Counted from the stretch's first letter, positions 25,535-33,816 are shown. The stretch is 64,000 bases of DNA from Rhizobium favelukesii (GCF_000577275.2 NZ_HG916852.1:3227001-3291000), one strand, 5' to 3'. Notes: generated by a model from the letters alone, not told the origin. Made by a program: numbers and translations.

Positions 25535-26824
25535 CTACGCCGACCGCAGCGAATGGAACGCAGCTCTGAGTTCGGAGGTGAACGCTTTCGGCTGCTCCCA
25601 GGCAGCAAAGTGCCCGCCCTTGTCGAGCTTGTTGTAGTGGATCAGCTTGGGATAGGCGCGCTGCGTCCAGCTACGCGGAGCCGCATAGATCTCATCCGGA
25701 AAGACGCTCACGGCAACCGGGATGGTGACATTCTTGACAGCAAAGAATGCCAGCTTGTTTTCCCAATAGAGGCGCGCCGACGAGACGGCAGTGTTCGTCA
25801 ACCAGTAGAGTGTGATGTTGTCGAGGATATCGTCCCGCGTCAGGCCTTCGGTCTTTCCATCGAAGACGCGCGCGATCATCTCGTAGCTGCGGATATCGTG
25901 GTCGATCATCCATGCCGCTAGGCCGACTGGCGAGTCGGCGATTCCATAGAGCGTCTGCGGACGGTTCGCCATTTCGAGCGCATAGCCGAGCCCGTGCTTG
26001 TAAAAATCGTCCAGCTGATCGTAGGCATGCTGTTCGTCGGGAGAGAGGCCCTTCGGCGCCGTACCGCCGGGCTGCAGCGCTGCGGCGATATCAGCCGGAA
26101 CGGTCGCCGGCATGTTGACATGGATGCCGAGCAATTCCGGAGGGGCAATCAGAGCCATCTGCTCGGTGACCGCATCCCCCCAATCGCCACCCTGCGCCAC
26201 GTACTTCTCATAGCCGAGCCGCTTCATCAACTCGATCCAGGCATTCGCGATGCGGATCGGGTCCCAGCCGGTCGTGGTTGGCTTGCCTGAAAAGCCATAG
26301 CCGGGCATCGACGGGATGACCAGATGGAAGGCATCCGACGCCTTCCCGCCATGCGCCGTCGGGTTCGTCAACGGTTCGATGATCTTCAACTGCTCGATGA
26401 TTGAGCCCGGCCATCCGTGCGTGACGATGAGCGGCAGTGCGTCCTTATGCTTGGAACGAACGTGAATGAAGTGAATGTCCACCCGATCGATCGTGGTGAT
26501 GAACTGCGGCAGGGCATTCAGCTGCGCTTCGACCTTGCGCCAATCATATTCGTTTGCCCAGTAGCGAGCGAGTTTCTGGGTCGTCGCATACTGTACGCCT
26601 TGCGAACTGTCGTTCACCGTTTCCTGCTCCGGCCATCGGGTCGTGTTGATGCGCTGGCGCAGATCGGCAAGTTGCGCATCGGAAGCCTTAAACTCGAAGG
26701 GGCGGATTGTATTGCTGTCGTCACCCGCTGCGGCGAATGACCCCGGCAGGAGACTAACGGCGCCGGCAACTGCTGCAGATGCAAGCAAGCTACGCCGTGT
26801 GACCGATGATGATAGAGCTGACAT
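25535..26824 (-). CDS. Tat-exported epoxide hydrolase with EHN domain
   Basis: The 429-residue protein starts with a twin-arginine signal (TRRSLLASAAVAGAVSLLPG) and then an epoxide hydrolase N-terminal domain (about 40-145; IRPFEFKASDAQLADLRQRI, TRWPEQ). The alpha/beta hydrolase core has HGWPGS (about 138), nucleophile Asp in QGGDWGDAV (about 212), and catalytic His in DKGGHFAAWEQP (about 402), all as in microsomal-type epoxide hydrolases. It would open epoxides to diols outside the cytoplasm. It is encoded between msrB and ohr. Confidence 0.9.
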   Translation of the reverse strand: MSALSSSVTRRSLLASAAVAGAVSLLPGSFAAAGDDSNTIRPFEFKASDAQLADLRQRINTTRWPEQETVNDSSQGVQYATTQKLARYWANEYDWRKVEAQLNALPQFITTIDRVDIHFIHVRSKHKDALPLIVTHGWPGSIIEQLKIIEPLTNPTAHGGKASDAFHLVIPSMPGYGFSGKPTTTGWDPIRIANAWIELMKRLGYEKYVAQGGDWGDAVTEQMALIAPPELLGIHVNMPATVPADIAAALQPGGTAPKGLSPDEQHAYDQLDDFYKHGLGYALEMANRPQTLYGIADSPVGLAAWMIDHDIRSYEMIARVFDGKTEGLTRDDILDNITLYWLTNTAVSSARLYWENKLAFFAVKNVTIPVAVSVFPDEIYAAPRSWTQRAYPKLIHYNKLDKGGHFAAWEQPKAFTSELRAAFHSLRSA

Positions 26825-26949
26825 ATCGTCCTCCTATGTCGGTTCATTCGGATGCCTGGCACATTTTCACCGAAGGCCGGGCTTATCCATTGTACGATGG
26901 TGTCGGCGATACCTTTGCATTGTTCTCGCCGAGAGCGTTTTCCACCCCT

Positions 26950-27345
26950 TCAGATGAGGTTGGTCGACACGTCGATATTGCCACGCGTTGCCTTTGAGTA
27001 CGGGCAGATCTCATGCGCTGCATGGAGAAGTTCTTCTGCGACGTCACGCTCGATACCCGGCAGGCTTACATTGAGGCGCGCGCGCAGGAAGTAAGAACCT
27101 CCGTCGGCATTCAGATCGATTTCGGTATCGATCTCAGGATCGACGGGCAGCTTGATCTTTCTTTGCGCTGCGGCGACCTCGATGGCGCCAATGAAGCAGG
27201 CCGACCATGCGGCGCCAAAAAGGCGCTCAGCGGCCGGGTGCGGCTGCGCCAGCCGGAGGTCCAACTCGCCGTCGCTGCTGCGTGTAAAACCGTCGCGACC
27301 GCCCTTGTTGTGTGTCTTGCCGGTAAAGAGGAGCTTCTCGGTCAT
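26950..27345 (-). CDS. ohr: Organic hydroperoxide resistance protein
   Basis: The 131-residue protein has a normal ATG start and all Ohr features: LFTGKTHNKGGRDG, peroxidatic Cys50 in AAWSACFIGA, and resolving Cys114 in HEICPYSKATRGN. It detoxifies organic hydroperoxides in the cytoplasm. It is divergent from the OhrR-type MarR gene at 27496, the standard ohr-ohrR arrangement. Two copies of a CGGATACGA-type element lie just upstream. This is the intact copy compared with the start-less ohr at 2831-3247. Confidence 0.95.
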   Translation of the reverse strand: MTEKLLFTGKTHNKGGRDGFTRSSDGELDLRLAQPHPAAERLFGAAWSACFIGAIEVAAAQRKIKLPVDPEIDTEIDLNADGGSYFLRARLNVSLPGIERDVAEELLHAAHEICPYSKATRGNIDVSTNLI

Positions 27346-27368
27346 GGTGAAATCTTTCGGGTTGCGTT

Positions 27369-27401
27369 TACTCGTATCCGCTTCATTCGGACACGATTTA
27401 A
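27369..27401. promoter_or_regulatory. Two OhrR-type operator copies in front of ohr
   Basis: Two overlapping elements resemble the exact repeat at 27437 and 29540. The first (27369-27384) is inverted and matches its 16-base core at 13 positions (reverse complement AAGCGGATACGAGTAA). The second (27380-27401) matches 17 of 22 positions. They lie 24-56 bases before the ohr start, a good position for repression. Confidence 0.55.
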
Positions 27402-27436
27402 ATAGATCAACGAAACGGAGCTGTCAATACCATTGC

Positions 27437-27458
27437 GATTTAATCGGATACGATTTAT
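27437..27458. promoter_or_regulatory. OhrR-type operator in front of ohrR (exact 22-bp repeat)
   Basis: This 22-bp sequence is identical to 29540-29561. Its core AATCG-GATA-CGATT is an inverted repeat of 5-bp arms in an AT-rich surround, the form expected for a MarR/OhrR dimer. It ends 37 bases before the ohrR start. Confidence 0.65.
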
Positions 27459-27495
27459 ATAAGAGGGAACGAAGAGAAACCGAATAGGATCTCCC

Positions 27496-28002
27496 ATGTC
27501 CGCATCTAAAACCGCAAAGAGCCTGGTGGTTGAGACGCCCTCCTCCGGCGACACCGACAGCAAGGGCAACACGCTTTCAAACTTTCTGTGCTTCGCAGTC
27601 TACTCGGCAAACCTCGCCTTCGGACGCGCCTATAAACCGATCCTGGATAAGCTGAACCTGACCTACACCCAGTACATCGCGATGGTTGCCCTGTCAGAGA
27701 AGGACGACCAGACTGTGGGAGCTCTCGGCGAAAAGCTCTTCCTGGAATCAAACACGCTGACACCGATACTCAAGAAGATTGAATCCTTGGGTTATATCCA
27801 GCGCAAACGCGATCCTGCTGATGAACGGCAAGTCCGCGTGACGCTCACCCCCGCCGGACGCAATCTTGTGGAGGCCGATCCCGGAGCACCGCTGGTCGAA
27901 GCCACTGGCCTGGGTGAGGACTTTCCGGTCGTGCAGAAATCGGTGGTGCGGCTGCGCAACAACCTCCTGAAGGTGATAAAGGACGGACCGGCGAAGGATT
28001 GA
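27496..28002 (+). CDS. ohrR: MarR-family peroxide-sensing repressor, OhrR-like
   Basis: The 168-residue protein has a winged-helix MarR domain (about 30-150): LNLTYTQYIAMVALSEKDDQ, then the recognition helix region ESNTLTPILKKIESLGYIQR and the wing DPADERQVRVTLT. Cys32 in NFLCFAVYSANLAF corresponds in position to the reactive N-terminal cysteine of OhrR, which is oxidised by organic peroxides and releases DNA. The gene is divergent from ohr. The N-terminal 25 residues are longer than usual. A shared operator-like repeat suggests it also controls the DUF3095 gene at 28340-29449. Confidence 0.88.
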   Translation: MSASKTAKSLVVETPSSGDTDSKGNTLSNFLCFAVYSANLAFGRAYKPILDKLNLTYTQYIAMVALSEKDDQTVGALGEKLFLESNTLTPILKKIESLGYIQRKRDPADERQVRVTLTPAGRNLVEADPGAPLVEATGLGEDFPVVQKSVVRLRNNLLKVIKDGPAKD

Positions 28003-28339
28003 TTATTGTCGCTGCCAGTGAGCGTCGATGCGTTCGGCGCCCGCCTCGGCCCTCGGATGCAGCCGTCCAGGTTTCGTTGTTCGGAAAGTGGAAAGAAAGT
28101 GTCGGGCTTTTAGGTTGTGCTTCCAGCAATCCGCGACGGACCCTCGAACACAAGATTTCGGCGTGGCGGCACCCGTAGCGCCGCTGTTTGCGAGCCCCGC
28201 GGTGTAGCCTTGGACAAGGCCTTCGCTGATCGAAAGCCGAGCACCGGAATTGCTCGAGGCGTTGCAAAAATAAAATAGCATGACCGATCGAACGTCACCC
28301 GAACTGGCCGACACCCGCGCGAACCCGACGGCATCCCTT

Positions 28340-29449
28340 CTACCGCAATGACACCAAGGCAAGCTCATTTGCCTCCATCATCTCGGCCGCCTTGGCGTAT
28401 CCGCCACCCATGCCGTCGAGAAAGTGCAGATGCGAATCCGGCTTTCCCGAAGGCACAAAGCAGGTCATGAGCGCGTGGGACTGGCGGTGCAGTCCGAAGT
28501 TGACCTCGCCCCGCGCCTTTGCCGCAACCAGGATGGCTTCGACTGTTTCGATCTGTTCGCGAGTGCAATCCAGCGTGAGACGCAGGCCATCGTCATATTT
28601 GCGGAAGTCCGAGTTGGAGGCGACCGCCGGCCAGCCTTCGAGATCGACTGTCCTGGCGCTGTCCTTGGCGATGGCGGTATTCCGCGACAAGGGTTGGGCC
28701 TGCCGCGTTCCGGCGTCGAGAACGGAAAGCACGCACTTTGCCAGCGACGCGAAGGCTTCCGGGCTCCTGTCTTCGTATGGCTCCACCAGCAGCGAGAGGA
28801 TCTCGCCCCGCTGGCTGAGAAACGGCTCCCAATCGCAGGTCAGGCCGGTCAGATCGGGCTTGGTCGTGTAGCTGCCTGGCTTCACCAGGTATCGCCCGTT
28901 CTTGATTTGCCGCTCGGCCCATTTCAGGCCACCGCCGGCAAACATCGCATAGGTCGCGTTTTCAGAGGCGGCGTAGCGCGCAATGCGCACGTCGCGTCCA
29001 TTGGCACGTATTTCACCCACGGTCAGCAAGCCGGCCCGAAGAGCAAGATTGAGATTGGCCTTTGCAAAGGCGCTCACCTGCCGCAGCGCGGAAGTCGCGG
29101 TCATGATCCCCTGGGGCGGCAGCGCGAATGCGGCTCCGTCGCCGCGGAATACGAAGGGAAAATCGAAGTCGCCCCACGCGTTTCCGACCGCGGCGATCAC
29201 CGACGCACCAGCGTAGTTGACGTCTTCGTAGCGTCCCGACTTAATCGCCGACGTCGAGCCGACGACATCCGTTATTCCGACCAGCCAATCATCGGGTAAC
29301 GCCTCATAGATAGAGGGGTCGAGCACTCGCGAAAACTCGCTATAGGCCCGGGGCGTGTTTGGATGATCGCTACGCATCGAGCGTCCGCCGGCCTGCATGG
29401 CGGTAATCGCCGATTGCATCGACTGCCTGAACCTGGTCTCGCCGGACAT
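28340..29449 (-). CDS. DUF3095 family protein, nucleotidyl-cyclase-like fold
   Basis: The start is the ATG at 29449, after GGAAAGGA. The 369-residue protein shows VGITDVVGSTSAIKSGRYED near residue 58 and FPFVFRGDGAAFALP near 98, a D...GST then GDGA pattern reminiscent of class III cyclases and GGDEF proteins. This matches my memory of the DUF3095 family, whose function is not established. The C-terminal third contains KFGLHRQ-like and DGMGGGYAKAAEM segments. A signalling enzyme is possible, but activity is inferred only from these motifs. Its promoter carries an exact copy of the ohrR operator-like repeat, which ties it to the peroxide response. Confidence 0.65.
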   Translation of the reverse strand: MSGETRFRQSMQSAITAMQAGGRSMRSDHPNTPRAYSEFSRVLDPSIYEALPDDWLVGITDVVGSTSAIKSGRYEDVNYAGASVIAAVGNAWGDFDFPFVFRGDGAAFALPPQGIMTATSALRQVSAFAKANLNLALRAGLLTVGEIRANGRDVRIARYAASENATYAMFAGGGLKWAERQIKNGRYLVKPGSYTTKPDLTGLTCDWEPFLSQRGEILSLLVEPYEDRSPEAFASLAKCVLSVLDAGTRQAQPLSRNTAIAKDSARTVDLEGWPAVASNSDFRKYDDGLRLTLDCTREQIETVEAILVAAKARGEVNFGLHRQSHALMTCFVPSGKPDSHLHFLDGMGGGYAKAAEMMEANELALVSLR

Positions 29450-29490
29450 AGCGACGTCCTTTCCGCCAATTTAATTCGCGCCCGAATAAC

Positions 29491-29505
29491 TCGGATGCGC
29501 TTAAA
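29491..29505. promoter_or_regulatory. Weaker OhrR-type element upstream of the DUF3095 gene
   Basis: TCGGATGCGCTTAAA matches the operator core at 11 of 15 positions and lies 42-56 bases before the DUF3095 start. With the exact copy at 29540 it gives the paired arrangement also seen in front of ohr. Confidence 0.4.
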
Positions 29506-29539
29506 TACGCGAACCGCGTCGCTACGTCAATATATTTGT

Positions 29540-29561
29540 GATTTAATCGGATACGATTTAT
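29540..29561. promoter_or_regulatory. OhrR-type operator upstream of the DUF3095 gene (exact 22-bp repeat)
   Basis: All 22 bases are identical to 27437-27458 in front of ohrR, while the flanks differ, so this is not a recently duplicated segment of longer range. It lies 91-112 bases upstream of the DUF3095 start. Confidence 0.6.
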
Positions 29562-29944
29562 GAACAAGGATGCAAGAGGGGAACGGCCGGATCACGCTTC
29601 GCATGACTGAATCGTAAGGACCGAGGTCTGCGAATGACGACCTCGTGGTTTCTGAACAGCGGTAGACGGAGGCATCATACGAAAGAGGGTCGCATGCAAA
29701 CAGCAGTATCCGTTTCAAGCCCGACATTCCCCAAAAGGCTCATAGCTGGAAGCCGCGCAATAGCCGGCCGCTCCCAAAGTACATGTGGATTACCGTATGT
29801 GATAAATTCCATGTTTCAGTGCTTCAGGTAGCATGCGCTTGGATGATTACATTTCCTAGTCATCAAGAGGTCACTGCAAAACTCACGTCGTCTGTTTTGC
29901 GGTGACCTCGCCAAAATCCAAGCGACCGACGCCCAGAGATGCCT
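29562..29944. other. Gap without a supported gene
   Basis: No frame here has a credible start, ribosome site or family similarity. The stretch from about 29680 to 29880 is richer in A and T than its surroundings. It contains an imperfect inverted repeat around GACCGAGGTC and GACGACCTC near 29620-29645. It lies between the DUF3095 promoter and a decayed SDR gene. Confidence 0.4.
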
Positions 29945-30055
29945 TCAACGGCTGGTCGCAATGCCGCCATCGACATAGAGCATCTGACCGGACGCCACGG
30001 CGTGTGACAGGCCGAAGCCTTGCAACGCATCGCCCGAGTACCCATCTTGTGGCGG
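29945..30055 (-). pseudogene. C-terminal remnant of a short-chain dehydrogenase gene
   Basis: Read on the minus strand, 37 codons ending at a TGA (29947-29945) encode GYSGDALQGFGLSHAVASGQ followed by MLYVDGGIATSR, which is the typical C-terminal end of an SDR enzyme. The frame is closed by a stop just upstream and no other part of the gene is recognisable. This is a decayed or truncated gene and marks past rearrangement here. Confidence 0.6.
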
Positions 30056-30148
30056 TCACCCGAAAAATTCGAACATGACATGGTCGACGCATCGTGCGTC
30101 GCATCTTGGTGCGTTTCCTCCGAGCCGCTGATGGAAACCGAGGCCGCC

Positions 30149-30334
30149 ATGTCGAGAACGCCACCATGCGGCAAAGGACTTCAATTGAACAAACCCAAAG
30201 CTCCCGCCGCACCAGCGGCGAGCCCGCGCGAGCGCGATGACGCCGCTCGCCGCCCGGACAAGAACTGGAAACCTTACCCCTGCCTTCTCACGCGTCGTGA
30301 ACTGCAGGAACTGATCGCCCAGCAGCTTGGCTGA
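30149..30334 (+). CDS. Small basic protein of unknown function
   Basis: This frame can encode 61 residues from the ATG at 30149, or 49 from a TTG at 30185 that follows AAAGGA at good spacing. The shorter form ([20 protein letters not shown], then a basic tail ending [15 protein letters not shown]) is a proline/alanine-rich start with a short helical end. It lies 38 bases before the S21 gene in the same direction. No family recognised. Confidence 0.4.
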   Translation: MSRTPPCGKGLQLNKPKAPAAPAASPRERDDAARRPDKNWKPYPCLLTRRELQELIAQQLG

Positions 30335-30372
30335 GAGGCAAACCACTGAACCTCAAGAACAAGGAGAAAAAG

Positions 30373-30609
30373 ATGCAGGTCATTGTCAGAGACAACAACG
30401 TCGAACAGGCCATGCGTGCATTGAAGAAGAAGATGCAGCGTGAGGGTCTGTTCCGCGAAATGAAGGAACGCCGAGCCTACGAGAAGCCGTCCGAGAGACG
30501 CGTGCGTGAACGGGCACAGGCAATCGCCAGGCAGCGCAAGGCGGCCCGCAAGAAGTTGCAGCGCGAAGGCCTCTTGGCCTCCCCCAAGCGGCGCTCATCC
30601 GGCCGATAA
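30373..30609 (+). CDS. rpsU: Ribosomal protein bS21
   Basis: The 78-residue protein begins [20 protein letters not shown] and continues with [20 protein letters not shown], which is bS21, followed by a very basic tail. A GGAG ribosome site precedes it. S21 binds the 30S subunit near the anti-Shine-Dalgarno region and aids initiation. It is in a cluster of small proteins, not with dnaG/rpoD or other ribosomal genes, so it may be an accessory copy; this cannot be confirmed from the window. Confidence 0.93.
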   Translation: MQVIVRDNNVEQAMRALKKKMQREGLFREMKERRAYEKPSERRVRERAQAIARQRKAARKKLQREGLLASPKRRSSGR

Positions 30610-30671
30610 CGTGTCGCGACTATTGTCGCCGGGTGTCCTCGGCGGCAGCTCCATCCCGAGAAAGGTCAATT

Positions 30672-30866
30672 ATGGAAGAACTGCATAGCCTGACTGTTTC
30701 CGATGAACGTCTCGAGGACTGCCGGGACGTGATCGAGCCGGATCTTCAGGATCTGATCCGTATGACAATCGCCTCCGGCTTTACCGCCGAAGAGGTTCTG
30801 ATCGCAATCAGCGAACTCGTGGCGGAGGACTACGCCGTAACGGCCAAACTGCCAAGCGTGCACTGA
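30672..30866 (+). CDS. Small acidic protein of unknown function
   Basis: The 64-residue product (MEELHSLTVSDERLEDCRDV then IEPDLQDLIRMTIASGFTAE) is acidic and predicted helical, with no signal peptide. AAAGG lies upstream of the ATG at 30672. It follows rpsU by 62 bases in the same direction. It resembles small rhizobial proteins of unknown role; no domain was recognised. Confidence 0.55.
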   Translation: MEELHSLTVSDERLEDCRDVIEPDLQDLIRMTIASGFTAEEVLIAISELVAEDYAVTAKLPSVH

Positions 30867-31005
30867 TTGGCCCGCGCCCGCCGGTCGACAATCGCCCCGG
30901 GGATCAACATGGCGAGGCACGGTCTCACGCCGGCGTAGGGTGTTGATCGGCTCCGACGAACACCTACATCCCGCTTATCGTTTGTTGGCAAAGAGGAGGT
31001 TCATC

Positions 31006-31263
31006 ATGAACACTATCAGCCATGCAACCGAACAAAGGTGGGCTGCGCCCGTGGCTATACGGATTGGAGCACGCCCCTGTGAGCATATCCACGGTCCTGC
31101 CGAAGCAGTTGACTATCTGGAGCACAGGTGGCCGATCCAAAACAGCATGCACCTTGAAGCCGCCAAGCGCAGATGCGTGGAAGCCATGAATTATCTCGCG
31201 CACCTGGAAGCCGCACGAGACGCTTTCGTCGCAGCTGCCGTAGAGGCAGAGGTCCTGGCATGA
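31006..31263 (+). CDS. DUF982 domain protein
   Basis: The 85-residue protein starts at the ATG at 31006, after an AGAGGAGGT site. It has the DUF982 pattern: a beta-strand VAIRIG, then EAVDYLEHRWP, a cysteine in AAKRRCVEAMNYL, and AARDAFVAAAVEAEVLA. DUF982 proteins are small and frequent in rhizobia, often in many copies; their function is unknown. It is the third of a co-directional run of small genes beginning near 30149. Confidence 0.75.
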   Translation: MNTISHATEQRWAAPVAIRIGARPCEHIHGPAEAVDYLEHRWPIQNSMHLEAAKRRCVEAMNYLAHLEAARDAFVAAAVEAEVLA

Positions 31264-31403
31264 CTTGCGTCGGGGCGAAGGCTGCTAGATTTGGCCGCCT
31301 TCGCCCAACGGCGCGCAAGTCCAACCCGCACGCCCAAGCAAACGCACACGTCTTACAGTAACGGGCTCAGCCACTTCAGTCGGCCCAAAGCTGCGCTGAC
31401 GAT

Positions 31404-31718
31404 CTAGTGCGTTGTGACGGACTTCGCAGAACGCGCGCGACGGGGCTTGTCTTCGGGAGCTGCGGTTATCGCGATCGCAGCCACTTTTGTCTTCTTCCCG
31501 GCTTGTTTTTCAGCTGCGGTTTTCGTCGCAGCTCGCGGCTTTGCCGATTTCGCCTTGGCCGTCGACTTTGTCGAAGCACGGCCAGTTGAACCATCGGCCT
31601 GCTCGCCGAATTCCTTGAAGGCTGCCAGCCAATGCTTCATATCCTGACCGTGGGGGCGTCCCTCCTGCTCCCAGATCTCATAGGCGCGGCGGCGGATTTT
31701 CTCTTCATGCTCTTTCAT
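31404..31718 (-). CDS. DUF2934 domain protein with Lys/Ala-rich tail
   Basis: The 104-residue protein has an N-terminal DUF2934 segment (about 5-35: KIRRRAYEIWEQEGRPHGQD then MKHWLAA), followed by a low-complexity Lys/Ala/Thr tail resembling histone H1-like sequences. DUF2934 is common in rhizobia and of unknown function. The basic tail could bind nucleic acid. It is transcribed toward the small-protein cluster. Confidence 0.75.
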   Translation of the reverse strand: MKEHEEKIRRRAYEIWEQEGRPHGQDMKHWLAAFKEFGEQADGSTGRASTKSTAKAKSAKPRAATKTAAEKQAGKKTKVAAIAITAAPEDKPRRARSAKSVTTH

Positions 31719-31906
31719 GTGAAGGATCCTACTCTTCGTTGCAACCCGATCTTAACTGGCGCAAGCGGTCCAATAGGCAATGGAGACACCGGCATCGATT
31801 GATCGAATGAAGCCGGCCGCGGCGGCGAATTAAAGCAGCGATTGTCTTTTCCGAAATGCCTCTATCTACCCCCGCGCGAACGACTTAAAGCAGGAAGGAA
31901 AGCGAG

Positions 31907-32167
31907 ATGAAACGCCTATCGATTTTGCTTCTTCTGGCAGGAGTGACGATTGCCGGATGCACGCCGACCGAGCAGGGCGCGGGAATTGGTGCGGCCTCGG
32001 GCGCGGTCATTGGCGGTGTGGCGACCGGCAATGTGCGCGGTGCCGCCGTGGGTGCCGCCATAGGTGGCGTCGCTGGCGCCGTTATCGGCAACGTCGCAGG
32101 GCAGCCTGGTCAGTGCTACTACCGGGATCGTTACGGCCGGCGATATGTCGCCGCCTGTCCGCGCTGA
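31907..32167 (+). CDS. Glycine-zipper lipoprotein
   Basis: The 86-residue protein has a lipoprotein signal (LLLLAGVTIAGC, acylated Cys18) and a glycine-zipper region with repeats GIGAASGAVIGGVATG, AAVGAAIGGVAGAVIG, ending in YYRDRYGRRYVAACPR. It is a small outer-membrane lipoprotein of the YMGG-like / osmotically inducible type. An AGGAAGG site precedes it. Its exact role is not known. Confidence 0.8.
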   Translation: MKRLSILLLLAGVTIAGCTPTEQGAGIGAASGAVIGGVATGNVRGAAVGAAIGGVAGAVIGNVAGQPGQCYYRDRYGRRYVAACPR

Positions 32168-32230
32168 GCATATTCTAGGGCGCGCCAAACGCGAGGCTGA
32201 TGTTTGGCGTGCTGGCGTCCCGCATTGCGC

Positions 32231-32953
32231 TCAGCCTTGACCGCGAAAGATCGCGACCGTGGCGGCAACAAGCTCGGCATTGTTCGCTGCGATCGCCCCG
32301 TCGGGAAGAAACTTTCCATCTTCGAGGCCGACGCGCGTGGAATAACGCTGCTCTTTGGCCAGTTGCACGAATGGCCAAACGGTGGCGTCGAAACCATGCA
32401 TCAGGATGGGCCGCTGCACATTGGCACGCTGAAGCGTATCGACGATCCCCTTCGCGACATCGCGAGCGGCTTGCAGCTCCTGCTCGTTGTCGAGCTCGAT
32501 GAGTATGCGCAACACCCGCTCATGTGCTTCAAGGCGAATGTATCGTTCCGCGTCCGCGACTGATGCCAGCCCAACTTCGATCCCAATTCCCTTTTCGCGG
32601 AGTAATGTCATGACGGCCGGGGCGTTGCTTTCCGAAAGGTTCACTGACGCATAATCGGGCAAGACACCCCACTGACGAATGGCCTCCAGGGTTCGCAGCT
32701 CGTCACCTTCAATCCAGGCCCCGGTTGAGACGCCCACGAGAGAGCCGGGGCACGTGCGTCGAACCGCATCGATCGTCTCATCGACTGCTACAAGACTTTC
32801 ATTTCCGTCAGCAGCACGCGGGTGAACATGGAGTTCCGCGGCGCCGGCAGCGACGACAGCAGCAGCGTCCCTTGCGATTGCCTCAGGCGTCAGAGGCAAT
32901 CGCGGATGGTAATCGGTTGGCCGCGCGCCATTGATGCAGGCTTGAACGATCAC
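32231..32953 (-). CDS. BKACE family protein (beta-keto acid cleavage enzyme, DUF849)
   Basis: The start is a GTG at 32953. The 240-residue protein is a TIM-barrel member of the 3-keto-5-aminohexanoate cleavage enzyme family. The metal-binding HVHPR motif is near residue 43, and the later RVGLEDG supplies the third ligand region. The family condenses a beta-keto acid with acetyl-CoA to acetoacetate and a CoA thioester. It is shorter than typical members (about 270-310 residues), mainly through loops. The gene stands alone, so its substrate is not indicated. Confidence 0.85.
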   Translation of the reverse strand: MIVQACINGARPTDYHPRLPLTPEAIARDAAAVVAAGAAELHVHPRAADGNESLVAVDETIDAVRRTCPGSLVGVSTGAWIEGDELRTLEAIRQWGVLPDYASVNLSESNAPAVMTLLREKGIGIEVGLASVADAERYIRLEAHERVLRILIELDNEQELQAARDVAKGIVDTLQRANVQRPILMHGFDATVWPFVQLAKEQRYSTRVGLEDGKFLPDGAIAANNAELVAATVAIFRGQG

Positions 32954-33057
32954 AGCGGGTGTTTCCTTATTGCCCCGTCGCAGTTGACATCATGTTGCCT
33001 GTTTTGGTGGCTGATACCGATAGTGTCTTCACAGCGGCCAAAAGACCATGCTGAAAA

Positions 33058-33816
33058 TCAGCTCTTCATGAGCACCCGCGCCTGGACCGGTTGCTGTATC
33101 CCCTTGAGCAAGAGCAGGCGGGCCTCGGCCCCCGAGGCAAGATGCGCAGCCTGAGCGGCGGTCTCCGGCGATATTATGATCTCGTCAGCACGGGCCTGAG
33201 ATTCCAGCCGCGCGGCCAAGTTAACGGTCCCACCGATCGCGGTAAAATCGCTGCGGAAGCTCGAAAACTCACCGATCTCGACCTCGCCGCTATGAATGCC
33301 GACACCGACACCCAACCCTTGATCGGCGTCAAGGCTGTCGAGCGCGGCCGCGCAGCGTCGCTGTATGTCCATTGCCGCCATAACCGCTGCGGCAGCGTGA
33401 TCCTTCCGCACGATCGGAAAATTGAAGATCGCCATCAGACCGTCGCCCATTTGCTTGTTGACGATGCCGTCGTGAGCCCAGATCGCCTGCGCACACCGGT
33501 CCTGGAACAGACTGACAATGTCGCTCAATCTGACTGGTTCAATCTGTTCCGAAAGGGCTGTGAACCCTCTGATGTCAGCAAACAGGATGGTGACGCTGGC
33601 GGTGATCTGGCGCTTCTTCTTGACGTAGCGAAACGACCGCTCGCAAATCGTGCAAATGTTCGGGTTCATCTTGCTGCGGGTGACGCCAAATACGCGGAAC
33701 GGAAGCGCAAGCGCGCCCCGGATCGGAATGGGCACGTGCATTTGATCCCAGCACCCCCGGCAAATCCTGGCGTCGCCGTGACTGACCGGGTCTATCGGAT
33801 GGGAGGCCGTTGTCAT
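33058..33816 (-). CDS. Class III adenylate/guanylate cyclase with N-terminal Cys4 motif
   Basis: The 252-residue protein has a C-terminal cyclase domain (about 75-240): metal Asp in VTILFADIRGFTALSE, second metal Asp in KQMGDGLMAIF, and DFTAIGGTVNLAARLE, which holds base-recognition and transition-state residues. The fold appears catalytically complete. The first 70 residues contain two pairs of cysteines (CRGC and CTIC) that look like a zinc ribbon or other metal site, an unusual N-terminal partner. No membrane helix is present. It is encoded alone on the minus strand. Confidence 0.88.
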   Translation of the reverse strand: MTTASHPIDPVSHGDARICRGCWDQMHVPIPIRGALALPFRVFGVTRSKMNPNICTICERSFRYVKKKRQITASVTILFADIRGFTALSEQIEPVRLSDIVSLFQDRCAQAIWAHDGIVNKQMGDGLMAIFNFPIVRKDHAAAAVMAAMDIQRRCAAALDSLDADQGLGVGVGIHSGEVEIGEFSSFRSDFTAIGGTVNLAARLESQARADEIIISPETAAQAAHLASGAEARLLLLKGIQQPVQARVLMKS

